5,767 bases of DNA from Bacillota bacterium (GCA_021820805.1 JAKADF010000250.1:1-5767), one strand, 5' to 3'. Positions 1 through 5,700 are shown, counted from the stretch's first letter. The notes: generated from the letters alone by a model not told the origin. Program-made: numbers and translations.

Positions 1-560
1 GCATCTGCCCGCAAAGAAGAAACAAAAATAGTTTTGTCTATTTGATTAGGCTCTATCGGCTTAATTTCACGCTCAAGGTTATCAATATCCATATGTACCG
101 GATATCTTCCAACCGAGACGAGCGAATCTTGAACAAAAGGAGCTACAGTCGATAAAGTGAAAATATATATCCCGTCAAGTGCGAATACAATGTCACCAAT
201 GACGCGGCGTTCCATTCCAAGGCCGAGTATTGAACCGAGAATTGCTCCATGAGAGAGTGTGTCGGATGTATTAATCTTTAGTCTTGCGATTAGATAATCT
301 GACTCTCTAGGAAACCAATTTTCAGGCATGATAATTGCTCGTTTGCGCTCAGCATCTTGATACCCGCCAAAATATTCGACGATTGCGCCTTGTTGTTTTA
401 CAACACTCGTAAGCAGAAACTGTTCACGTGGTGTTAGAAAATCACTTAAGTACCACCTGTGATTTGTTGTCACTTGTGACACCCAATCGACCATACGGCG
501 GACAACTTGGAGTTCGTCTGCCCTTACCCAACTTTGTTCTTCACTTGGCGTATAATTCAC
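1..560 (-). CDS. ylmH: YlmH/RqcP, S4-domain ribosome quality-control RNA-binding protein (partial, C-terminus off the left edge)
   Basis: The reading frame is open from a GTG at 558-560 to the window edge, giving about 187 residues beginning MNYTPSEEQSW. The family is usually about 255-260 residues, so roughly the last quarter is missing. Residues 104-124 contain HGAILGSILGLGMERR followed by VIGDI, a hallmark of YlmH proteins. The final residues, SSLRADA, match the point where the C-terminal S4 RNA-binding domain begins, so that domain itself lies outside the window. In B. subtilis YlmH is known as RqcP, which binds the stalled 50S subunit with RqcH and supports poly-alanine tailing of stuck nascent chains. 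The GTG start overlaps the ylmG stop codon as GTGA (560-557), and an AGGGAG Shine-Dalgarno lies 9 nt upstream inside ylmG. Translational coupling to ylmG is therefore likely. Identity is confident; the start is well supported. Confidence 0.93.
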   Translation of the reverse strand, partial: MNYTPSEEQSWVRADELQVVRRMVDWVSQVTTNHRWYLSDFLTPREQFLLTSVVKQQGAIVEYFGGYQDAERKRAIIMPENWFPRESDYLIARLKINTSDTLSHGAILGSILGLGMERRVIGDIVFALDGIYIFTLSTVAPFVQDSLVSVGRYPVHMDIDNLEREIKPIEPNQIDKTIFVSSLRAD

Positions 561-859
561 GCATTTATACTCCCTAACAAACCGTACATGATTTTAATTA
601 ATTCAGATTGAATAAAAAAGAATACAATGACAGCTACGATATAAGACAAATCCAACTCAATGTGCCCGATTCGAGCGGATGGTACCCATTTGCGAAACAA
701 CCTCAGATAAGGGTCACTTATCTGATATAACAAACGGCCGACGGCTGTATCATTCAGTTCCGGAATCCAAGAGATAATTGCTGTTGCTAAGAGTACATAC
801 CAGTACGCTGTAAATAGGCTTTGCACGATATCTACTAAAATGCCGTACATTATCGCCAC
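557..859 (-). CDS. ylmG: YlmG, YggT-family small integral membrane protein
   Basis: This 100-residue protein has two hydrophobic segments, at about residues 8-32 and 70-93, separated by a basic loop. The loop carries the family pattern SDPYLRLFRKWVPSARIGHIEL, in which DPYL, the RK-rich stretch and the P are typical of YggT proteins. The second helix follows with DLSYIVAVIVFFFI. In bacteria and plastids the family is linked to cell or organelle division and membrane organisation, but no enzymatic activity is known. The gene starts 18 bp after the ylmE stop and its TGA overlaps the ylmH GTG, so it is one operon with both. The start is uncertain. GTG at 859 sits only 3 nt after AAGGA, while ATG at 850 (codon 4) is preceded by GGTGG at 5 nt and would give 97 residues. 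In B. subtilis sepF precedes this gene; here ylmE does. Confidence 0.9.
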   Translation of the reverse strand: MAIMYGILVDIVQSLFTAYWYVLLATAIISWIPELNDTAVGRLLYQISDPYLRLFRKWVPSARIGHIELDLSYIVAVIVFFFIQSELIKIMYGLLGSINA

Positions 860-877
860 CGTTCCTTCTTAAAAGAC

Positions 878-1585
878 TTAGGTTTGCATTAGGCGACGCC
901 CAACACGTACCATTGTCGCACCCTCTTTGATTGCAATTGGAAAATCGTTTGACATACCCATTGACAGTTGATTCAATATCGCAGGATCAAATTCCTGTTG
1001 TAAAGTCGTTAGCAATTCTCTGAGCCCTTGAAAAACTGAACGAATTAAATCTCTATCATCCGTATTTGGCGCCATCGTCATCAGTCCGCGCACAGACAGC
1101 CCGGGGAGTAAGGAAAGTTCACGAATTAGACCTTGTGCATCTTCAGGGCGAATACCATGCTTTTGCTCTTCTCCGGAAATATTCACTTGGATTAGGATAT
1201 TCGACACAGTGCCATTTTTAACAGCACATGTACTGACAGCCTGTCCAAGAGTGAGACTGTCGATAGAATGAATCCAAGCAAATCTCGGCACAATATATTT
1301 CACTTTATTGATTTGCAGCGTGCCAATAAAATGCCATGTGGCTTGTTTTGCCTCTTCAATAGAAAATTTTTCTCTTGCAACTTGCCAACGGTTTTCAGCA
1401 AACTCATTTAATCCTGTCTGAAGTAAAGGTATAATCGCATCAGGCGAAACCGTTTTTGTCACAGCAATTAAACTCACATCTTCTCTTTTACGGCCGCTGT
1501 TTCTGCAAGCCTGTTCAATTTCAAATTCTACTTCCCTTAGGTTACGTTCATAAATTGACCTCACAACTTCATTCATACGTTTCAC
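878..1585 (-). CDS. ylmE: YlmE, YggS/PROSC-family pyridoxal phosphate-binding protein
   Basis: The product is 235 residues, a normal length for the YggS/PROSC family of fold-type III PLP-binding proteins. The family maintains PLP and amino- or keto-acid homeostasis and has no demonstrated classical enzyme reaction. The PLP Schiff-base lysine is K44 in LIAVTKTVSP. Further family motifs are ENRWQ (usually GENR, here AENR), WHFIGTLQINKVK, the KHGI segment, GLMTMAP, and the phosphate-binding LSMGMSNDFPIAI ... EGATMVRVGRRLM near the C-terminus. The likely location is the cytosol. The gene lies 39 bp after ylmD and 18 bp before ylmG. The GTG at 1585 is one start; the ATG at 1576 (codon 4, MNEVV) is an alternative with GGTG 6 nt upstream, and the Shine-Dalgarno does not decide between them. 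Identity is secure. Confidence 0.94.
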   Translation of the reverse strand: MKRMNEVVRSIYERNLREVEFEIEQACRNSGRKREDVSLIAVTKTVSPDAIIPLLQTGLNEFAENRWQVAREKFSIEEAKQATWHFIGTLQINKVKYIVPRFAWIHSIDSLTLGQAVSTCAVKNGTVSNILIQVNISGEEQKHGIRPEDAQGLIRELSLLPGLSVRGLMTMAPNTDDRDLIRSVFQGLRELLTTLQQEFDPAILNQLSMGMSNDFPIAIKEGATMVRVGRRLMQT

Positions 1586-1624
1586 CAGCCTTGCTGTTTC
1601 CCCTTGATTAGAACATATTACAAA

Positions 1625-2437
1625 CTAAGGCAGAAGGCGAATGGCCCCTGCCAATCTGCCCGTTTTTCCGTGTTCTTTTCGATGCGAAAAGATGAGCGGT
1701 ACGTGACATCCGGTACAAACTCCGCAATCGTCGATGTGATTTTGTTCAATTCCACACTTTTGAAGGTCTTGAATAATGCAATCCTGCAAACTTAGTAAAT
1801 AACGGTCCTTTGCATAGAAACGCTTCATTAAAACTCGACTCCCGAATTGCTCCATCATTGGGAAAGCTACAGCTTCGTTAACCTCGTAACAACATTTCCT
1901 GATGGATGGCCCTAGATGCACGTGGATATCCCTTGGGTTTGAATGATATTTTTCTGCCATAGTCGAAATTACAACTGCAGAAATATGCTGGAGCGTCCCT
2001 TTCCACCCAGAATGGGCGGTAGCAATGACGTTCGAAACGGGGTCAAAAAATAGGATAGGAACACAATCAGCCGATAATACAACAAGCGTGATATCCTTCT
2101 TATCCGTAATTAAACCATCTACTCCTAAAATCGAACTGGAGTGATCTTTTGCGCCACAGCCTCGATGATTTTCATCTACACATGCGACTTTGTTACCATG
2201 AACTTGCTCTGCAACAACCCACGACTCAAGATTACCATAGAGTTCTTCTGCACAGATTCTTCGATTTTGTATAACTTGGTTCACATCATCCCCAACATGC
2301 AAACCCAAATTCAAGGAATCGTAGGGGGTGTCTGAAACTCCGCCTGTTCGAAAAGAGAATAAGCCGCATACCGCGTTTGAGTTCCATTTTGGTTTTAACC
2401 AAAGCCTGTCATGTGACTGATAAACGTCTTCAAACAC
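1625..2437 (-). CDS. ylmD: YlmD, YfiH/laccase-domain (DUF152) purine nucleoside phosphorylase-type protein
   Basis: From the chosen GTG start the protein has 270 residues, matching the usual 270-280 of the family formerly called multicopper polyphenol oxidoreductase or laccase-domain. Characterised members (YfiH, FAMIN/LACC1) act on purine nucleosides as phosphorylase or adenosine deaminase. The three expected zinc ligands are visible: H80 in AEQVHGNK, C125 in LSADCVPILFFDP and H142 in ATAHSGWKGT. FRTGGVS and YDSLNLGLHVGDD near residues 30-51 and the C-terminal CGVCTGC ... TGRLAGAIRLL also fit. The frame stays open upstream to 2566, which would overlap ylmC by 59 bp. I prefer GTG 2437 because a very strong G-rich Shine-Dalgarno lies 6 nt away and the upstream 43 residues do not resemble the family. 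ATG 2461 is another possibility, with poor ribosome-binding sequence. Confidence 0.92.
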   Translation of the reverse strand: MFEDVYQSHDRLWLKPKWNSNAVCGLFSFRTGGVSDTPYDSLNLGLHVGDDVNQVIQNRRICAEELYGNLESWVVAEQVHGNKVACVDENHRGCGAKDHSSSILGVDGLITDKKDITLVVLSADCVPILFFDPVSNVIATAHSGWKGTLQHISAVVISTMAEKYHSNPRDIHVHLGPSIRKCCYEVNEAVAFPMMEQFGSRVLMKRFYAKDRYLLSLQDCIIQDLQKCGIEQNHIDDCGVCTGCHVPLIFSHRKEHGKTGRLAGAIRLLP

Positions 2438-2442
2438 ACCAT

Positions 2443-2454
2443 TCCCCCCCTTTG
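2443..2454 (-). promoter_or_regulatory. Ribosome-binding site of ylmD, containing a G7 run
   Basis: On the minus strand AAAGGGGGGG ends 6 nt before the GTG at 2437. This is the strongest ribosome-binding sequence near the ylmD 5' end and is the main reason for preferring that start over ATG 2461 or the far-upstream ATG 2566. The run of seven G is a homopolymer that could also be a sequencing or slippage hotspot. Confidence 0.6.
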
Positions 2455-2507
2455 ATTCCATGATATCGGATCCGTTCTGGAATGGCGAGGGATAGCACTT
2501 AAATTCG

Positions 2508-2807
2508 TCAATATCCTCCTGTACCGCGTTTCCCAGAACCCGGCGGCAAAAAATAACCTGTTTCATTTGGAGGACGTAAATCGACCAATATCACATCAGA
2601 GCCAATTTTAACAATTTGATTCCAAGGTACAACATAGTCTTTTCCACCGCCAACCATGCCAAAGAAGCGGCCAGAAACAGGAATAATCACTGCTTTAACC
2701 AAGCCGCTGTCTGTATCGATATCTAAATCCCCAATTGTACCTAGGCGTTTTCCATCGCCAATGTTGACTACATCTTTCGATTGTAAATCAGATATGCGCA
2801 TCAACAT
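2508..2807 (-). CDS. ylmC: YlmC/YmxH-family PRC-barrel domain protein
   Basis: This small protein of 99 residues has one PRC-barrel covering about residues 3-76. It shows the YlmC/YmxH pattern MRISDLQSKDVVNIGDGKRLG, then GDLDIDTDSG, a central VSGRFFGMVGGGKDYVVPW and finally IVKIGSDVILVDL. PRC-barrels of this group are small beta-rich modules found in sporulating Firmicutes, and the B. subtilis YlmC function is unclear to my knowledge. A C-terminal tail of about 24 residues (PPNETGYFLPPGSGKRGTGGY) is rich in Gly and Pro, looks flexible, and is probably lineage-specific. The gene follows sigG by 62 bp, and a potential RNA hairpin spans that gap. AAGG lies 8 nt before ATG 2807; ATG 2801 (codon 3) is the alternative start and aligns better with the family N-terminus. 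The position between sigG and ylmD matches the B. subtilis locus. Confidence 0.9.
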   Translation of the reverse strand: MLMRISDLQSKDVVNIGDGKRLGTIGDLDIDTDSGLVKAVIIPVSGRFFGMVGGGKDYVVPWNQIVKIGSDVILVDLRPPNETGYFLPPGSGKRGTGGY

Positions 2808-2812
2808 GGGTT

Positions 2813-2866
2813 CCGCCTTCCTGTCGGTCTGACATCTCTCATAGATGTATATGACACGACAGGCGG
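2813..2866 (-). promoter_or_regulatory. Nested inverted repeats between sigG and ylmC, overlapping the ylmC ribosome-binding site
   Basis: Just after the sigG stop the minus strand can fold in layers. CCTGTCG at 2857-2863 pairs with CGACAGG at 2820-2826 (7 bp, positions on + strand). Inside it ACATCT and AGATGT (2832-2837 and 2843-2848) form a 6-bp stem with a 5-nt loop. An alternative outer pairing of CCGCC (2862-2866) with GGCGG (2813-2817) would cover the AAGGCGG ribosome-binding region of ylmC. No T-run follows, so it is not a terminator. A role in coupling ylmC translation to sigG is inference from position. Confidence 0.5.
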
Positions 2867-2869
2867 AAT

Positions 2870-3649
2870 TTAAGACTGAATATGCTTGTTCATTCTATGA
2901 ATCGCAGCCTTTTCCAAGCGTGAAACCTGTGCTTGAGAAATTCCAATTTCCTCCGCAACCTCCATTTGTGTTTTTCCTTCATAGAACCGCATTGCCAAAA
3001 TTCTTTTTTCACGATCTGTCAGTTTTCGCATAGCCTCGCGAATTGCAATTCCTTCTACCCAAGACGTATCTAAATTCTTGTCATCATGAATTTGATCCAT
3101 TACATAAATCGGATCTCCACCGTCATGATAAATGGGCTCAAACATTGATACAGGATCTTGAATTGCATCCAAGGCAAAAACAACTTCTTCCTTAGCAACT
3201 TCCATCTCTTTTGCAATTTCTAAAATTGTCGGTTCACGTAAATTTTTATTCGTTAGTTGATCTCGAATTTGAAGTGCTTTGTAGGCAATGTCTCTCAGCG
3301 ATCGACTTACGCGAATTGGATTATTATCGCGTAAATAACGCCTTATTTCGCCGACTATCATTGGAACCGCGTATGTAGAAAAACGAACATTTTGACTCAA
3401 ATCAAAATTATCAATTGCTTTCATGAGTCCAATGCAGCCAACCTGAAATAGGTCGTCCACATATTCACCGCGATTATTAAACCGTTGAATAACAGACAAA
3501 ACGAGGCGTAAATTTCCATTCACAAGTTTTTCTCTTGCTGCAAGTTCCCCGGTCTGTAAACGATAAAATAACTCCCGCATTTCAACATTTGTTAAAACGG
3601 GGAGTTCGGATGTGTTGACACCGCAAATCTCCACTTTATTTCGCTTCAA
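2870..3649 (-). CDS. sigG: RNA polymerase sporulation sigma factor sigma-G (late forespore)
   Basis: Sigma-G drives late forespore genes such as those for small acid-soluble proteins and germination. The 259-residue product aligns almost throughout with B. subtilis SigG: MKRNKVEICGVNTSELPVL at the N-terminus, region 2 with FNNRGEYVDDLFQVGCIGLMKAI and FSTYAVPMIVGEIRRYLRDNN (about 57-110), region 3 (111-180) with FALDAIQDP and DGGDPIYVMD, and region 4 (about 205-255) with the helix-turn-helix TQMEVAEEIGISQAQVSRLEK. N44 in KLVNGN corresponds to the Asn45 I recall as important for inhibition by the anti-sigma factor CsfB/Gin. Translation starts at TTG (3647-3649) after a GGGGGGA Shine-Dalgarno; no in-frame ATG upstream is usable because TAG lies directly before TTG. 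A weak start codon and a maskable ribosome-binding site suggest restrained translation. The gene is 126 bp downstream of sigE and has its own forespore-type promoter. Confidence 0.97.
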   Translation of the reverse strand: MKRNKVEICGVNTSELPVLTNVEMRELFYRLQTGELAAREKLVNGNLRLVLSVIQRFNNRGEYVDDLFQVGCIGLMKAIDNFDLSQNVRFSTYAVPMIVGEIRRYLRDNNPIRVSRSLRDIAYKALQIRDQLTNKNLREPTILEIAKEMEVAKEEVVFALDAIQDPVSMFEPIYHDGGDPIYVMDQIHDDKNLDTSWVEGIAIREAMRKLTDREKRILAMRFYEGKTQMEVAEEIGISQAQVSRLEKAAIHRMNKHIQS

Positions 3650-3650
3650 C

Positions 3651-3746
3651 TAAGTTCCCCCCATGATGCCAGCATTCAACCGTTTCCGCGAAGTCTTTCG
3701 ACTGTTAATGAAGTCGTCAACAGTATTTCCGGGAAGGGAGAACTTA
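3651..3746 (-). promoter_or_regulatory. sigG leader: long-range anti-Shine-Dalgarno pairing
   Basis: On the minus strand TAAGTTCTCCC (3746-3736) is complementary to GGGGGAACTTA (3661-3651), which is the sigG Shine-Dalgarno. The helix is 11 bp long with a single G-U pair. The upstream arm lies between the -35 and -10 of the sigG promoter, so only read-through RNA from spoIIG would contain it; RNA started at the sigG promoter (expected near 3714) would not. The intervening 74 nt contain the small hairpin AGTC-GAAA-GACT (3703-3692), with an alternative CGACT/AGTCG pairing (3716-3712 with 3703-3699). I recall that a stem-loop masking the sigG ribosome-binding site in read-through RNA was proposed for B. 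subtilis; the complementarity here is directly visible. Confidence 0.6.
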
Positions 3747-3749
3747 TGC
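3721..3749 (-). promoter_or_regulatory. sigG promoter, sigma-F type
   Basis: The minus strand carries GCATA (3749-3745) as -35 and GGAAATACTG (3730-3721) as -10, separated by 14 bp. The -10 fits the sigma-F consensus GGnrAnAHTR fully and the -35 fits GYWTA. The spacer is shorter than the usual 15-16 bp, which should weaken the promoter. I recall a similarly suboptimal spacing reported for B. subtilis sigG, where it helps delay expression. A sigma-G -10 (CATnnTA) overlaps only imperfectly, so autoregulation is possible but less certain. The leader would be about 65 nt. Confidence 0.7.
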
Positions 3750-3775
3750 ATTTCATGGAAGAAACTACTTTATTT

Positions 3776-4492
3776 TTACATCATCCGATTAAATTCTTTT
3801 TGCAGTCTTTTTAAAATCCGCTTTTCTAGTCTTGAAATATAAGATTGCGATATACCGAGTAAATCAGCGACATCTTTCTGAGTCATTTCTTCTCCAGTAT
3901 GAAGCCCAAATCGGAGTTCCATGATACGTTTCTCACGTTCTGTTAATTTATCCAGTGCATCGTACAATAAAGTACGATCTACCTCATCTTCAAGATTTCG
4001 ATAAATCGTGTCAGACTCAGTCCCGAGGACGTCTGAGAGCAATAACTCATTTCCATCCCAATCAACATTGAGCGGCTCATCAAATGATACTTCGGAACGA
4101 AGTTTATTGTTTCTGCGTAAAAACATCAAAATCTCATTTTCAATACACCGAGAAGCATATGTCGCAAGTTTAATTTTTTTATGTGGGTCAAAAGTATTCA
4201 CTGCCTTTATCAAACCAATTGTTCCTATAGATACAAGATCTTCAATATTTAAACCGGTATTCTCAAACTTCCTTGCAATATAAACAACAAGCCTTAGATT
4301 TCGTTCTATCAACATCGCTCGTACAGATTCGTCTCCGCCCGGAAGTCTCTCGAGCAGGTACTCTTCTTCCTCACGCGTCAGCGGCGGCGGGAGCGCTTCA
4401 CCACCACCTACGTAGTAGACCTCTTCAGCGTCACCTTGTAACTTGAGACGAATCCGTATCCATAACAGTTGGAGACGAATTCTTAGCTTCAT
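3776..4492 (-). CDS. sigE: RNA polymerase sporulation sigma factor sigma-E precursor (pro-sigma-E, early mother cell)
   Basis: Sigma-E directs early mother-cell transcription after removal of its pro-sequence by SpoIIGA. From ATG 4492 the protein is 238 residues, against 239 in B. subtilis, and it aligns from the first residues. The pro-sequence, about residues 1-25, is amphipathic and basic ([18 protein letters not shown]); the likely cleavage point is just before YYVGG. Then come [12 protein letters not shown], region 2 ([49 protein letters not shown]; about 61-127), [25 protein letters not shown], and region 4 with [24 protein letters not shown] (204-224). N99 corresponds to the Asn100 I recall as the CsfB/Gin contact in sigma-E. 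A longer frame starts at ATG 4531, but its GGGAG abuts the ATG with no spacing and the extra 13 residues lack counterparts. ATG 4492 has no clear Shine-Dalgarno, so it may depend on coupling to spoIIGA, which it overlaps by 62 bp. Confidence 0.96.
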   Translation of the reverse strand: MKLRIRLQLLWIRIRLKLQGDAEEVYYVGGGEALPPPLTREEEEYLLERLPGGDESVRAMLIERNLRLVVYIARKFENTGLNIEDLVSIGTIGLIKAVNTFDPHKKIKLATYASRCIENEILMFLRRNNKLRSEVSFDEPLNVDWDGNELLLSDVLGTESDTIYRNLEDEVDRTLLYDALDKLTEREKRIMELRFGLHTGEEMTQKDVADLLGISQSYISRLEKRILKRLQKEFNRMM

Positions 4493-5444
4493 GCTGATGA
4501 TTTTGTCCATTTGAAACTTCAAACGCTTCATCTCCCGTTACGAGTTCAAAGTGCAATAATGCTTGGAACGATCTATCAACCGAAAGATTGGAAGGATGGA
4601 TTGCGAACAAGCAAGGTGCACTAACTGTAAATTTCTGCGAAGAACGTTCCAAAACAACTAAATCTGGTTCAATAGCTATTGCTATCTGAGAAACACCCCC
4701 AGCTCCTCGATAAGGTACCAAAATAAAATTAGATCGTACTTCATCTTGCTCGATCTCGCCGAGTGCCCTTATTAAGTCGCTTCCTTGTCGGATAGCCTCC
4801 CTTAATCGCTCTGGTAACATCGGCGACAAAAGTTCAGCATCGATAAAGTTTACAGGCCTGCGTTTAATCGGATCTCTCAGTTGATTTCCTGAATCCACTA
4901 AACCTATGCACTCAATTTCAAAGTCTCCGAATTTTACCCGAACGGTATAAGTCACTCCAGCACGTAATTTCGCTTTTTGTGTGTGACGAATAACGTACTT
5001 AATGAGTGCGATACTTAACGGGATACAGACCAACAGACTTAAACTTTCCATACTTGTCTCAACTGCAATTCCATTACTACTAATTGATGCTACTTTTGAG
5101 ATGGACACTGTCGGTAATGCAAAGTGTAGGGCAAGCGCCGCACCAGCAAAAACAAAGGATACTCCAAAAAACACTAGTGAAACTCGAATCAAATCAATCC
5201 AAGTGCGCTTACCAACCCCAACATTAACCATTACCAGGGTCATAACAGCTTTCCCAATCCAGTTGGTAAAAAACGCGGCAGCGGGAACAAACAAGAGCAG
5301 TGCATAGCACGCCCCTATCATTGCACCAGCGACTAACCGAGAAGGTTTAACCTTACGATGCAGAACCCAACTGGTAGTCAGTAATAAAACACCGTCCATC
5401 ACAAAGTTGACTATCCAAACCACGTCTATATATATGACTGGCAC
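4431..5444 (-). CDS. spoIIGA: SpoIIGA, membrane aspartic protease that processes pro-sigma-E
   Basis: SpoIIGA sits in the sporulation septum, is triggered by the forespore signal SpoIIR, and cleaves the sigma-E pro-sequence. The N-terminal half has five hydrophobic segments, at about residues 3-28, 37-59, 62-78, 85-110 and 133-152. It starts with the family pattern [19 protein letters not shown]. The C-terminal half is the aspartic protease domain, with catalytic D184 in [14 protein letters not shown] and the downstream [10 protein letters not shown] motif. The 337 residues exceed the roughly 309 of B. subtilis. The extra length is a polar tail after about residue 307 ([15 protein letters not shown] and onward) encoded by DNA shared with sigE. 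The start is GTG (5442-5444), 7 nt after AGGTG. It is the first gene of the spoIIG operon, behind a Spo0A-type promoter. Overall identity to known SpoIIGA is modest but the topology and catalytic motif are clear. Confidence 0.94.
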   Translation of the reverse strand: MPVIYIDVVWIVNFVMDGVLLLTTSWVLHRKVKPSRLVAGAMIGACYALLLFVPAAAFFTNWIGKAVMTLVMVNVGVGKRTWIDLIRVSLVFFGVSFVFAGAALALHFALPTVSISKVASISSNGIAVETSMESLSLLVCIPLSIALIKYVIRHTQKAKLRAGVTYTVRVKFGDFEIECIGLVDSGNQLRDPIKRRPVNFIDAELLSPMLPERLREAIRQGSDLIRALGEIEQDEVRSNFILVPYRGAGGVSQIAIAIEPDLVVLERSSQKFTVSAPCLFAIHPSNLSVDRSFQALLHFELVTGDEAFEVSNGQNHQHEAKNSSPTVMDTDSSQVTR

Positions 5445-5475
5445 GGGCTCACACCTCGGATGTCGGTTTTGCCCA

Positions 5476-5509
5476 AGTATACTTCATGTCTATTACGAAT
5501 ACTGTCGAA
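5476..5509 (-). promoter_or_regulatory. spoIIG promoter with Spo0A box at the -35 position
   Basis: On the minus strand TTCGACA (5509-5503), an exact Spo0A box, occupies the -35 position and TATACT (5481-5476) is the -10. Counting the -35 as TTCGAC, the spacer is 22 bp. No TTGACA-like hexamer occurs at the normal 17-18 bp distance. A sigma-A promoter with 22-bp spacing rescued by Spo0A~P is the established arrangement of B. subtilis spoIIG. Degenerate boxes lie upstream: CTTGGCA 10 bp away (4 of 7 matches) and TTCAACT at 5543-5537 (5 of 7). The -10 is 31 bp from the spoIIGA GTG, giving a leader of about 25 nt. Confidence 0.75.
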
Positions 5510-5577
5510 ACTTGCCAAGGGAAATATAGCGATTTTAGTTGAAAATACACGAGGGTCAACAGAAAAAATATAGAATC

Positions 5578-5618
5578 AATAAAAATCAAAACGGCCCCTG
5601 CCGATTTATGACAGGGGC
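5578..5618 (-). terminator. Rho-independent terminator upstream of the spoIIG promoter
   Basis: On the minus strand GCCCCTG (5618-5612) and CAGGGGC (5600-5594) form a perfect 7-bp GC-rich stem with an 11-nt loop. The T-rich tail CGTTTTGATTTTTATT follows at once. It would end transcription arriving from a gene upstream of the window and insulate spoIIG. On the plus strand the T-run is more distant, so minus is the better assignment. Confidence 0.75.
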
Positions 5619-5635
5619 GCACGGGGGTTATATTT

Positions 5636-5642
5636 TTCGACA
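5636..5642 (+). promoter_or_regulatory. Second exact Spo0A box
   Basis: TTCGACA on the plus strand (TGTCGAA on minus) matches the Spo0A box exactly. It lies about 170 bp upstream of the expected spoIIG transcription start and on the far side of the terminator, in opposite orientation to the promoter box. It may contribute to Spo0A binding at a distance, may serve the neighbouring gene, or may be chance. Confidence 0.3.
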
Positions 5643-5700
5643 GACTGAATATAAAACACGTTAATGGAAATTACAATTCAATAGAGTCCGCCCATTTGTA

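Noticed and set aside
1604..1795. Plus-strand open frame of 63 codons
   Set aside because: It lies antisense to ylmD, has no recognisable domain or good ribosome-binding site, and ylmD is strongly supported.
2438..2566. N-terminal extension of ylmD from ATG 2566, overlapping ylmC
   Set aside because: The 43 extra residues do not resemble YlmD proteins, while GTG 2437 has a strong Shine-Dalgarno and gives the family length.
2828..2875. Possible sigma-A or sigma-E promoter for ylmC (TATACA within the sigG-ylmC gap)
   Set aside because: The -10 matches only 4 of 6 positions and no acceptable -35 lies at the right distance; the sequence is better explained by the inverted repeat.
4008..4283. 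Plus-strand open frame of 91 codons
   Set aside because: It is the reverse-strand shadow of the highly conserved sigE region 2; its composition is Ser-rich and not protein-like.
4493..4531. Longer sigE start at ATG 4531
   Set aside because: The Shine-Dalgarno-like GGGAG touches the ATG with no spacing, and the extra 13 residues have no counterpart in B. subtilis SigE, whose N-terminus aligns from ATG 4492.
5002..5307. Plus-strand open frame of 101 codons
   Set aside because: It is antisense to the SpoIIGA membrane segments, with Thr- and Lys-rich low-complexity content and no known motif.
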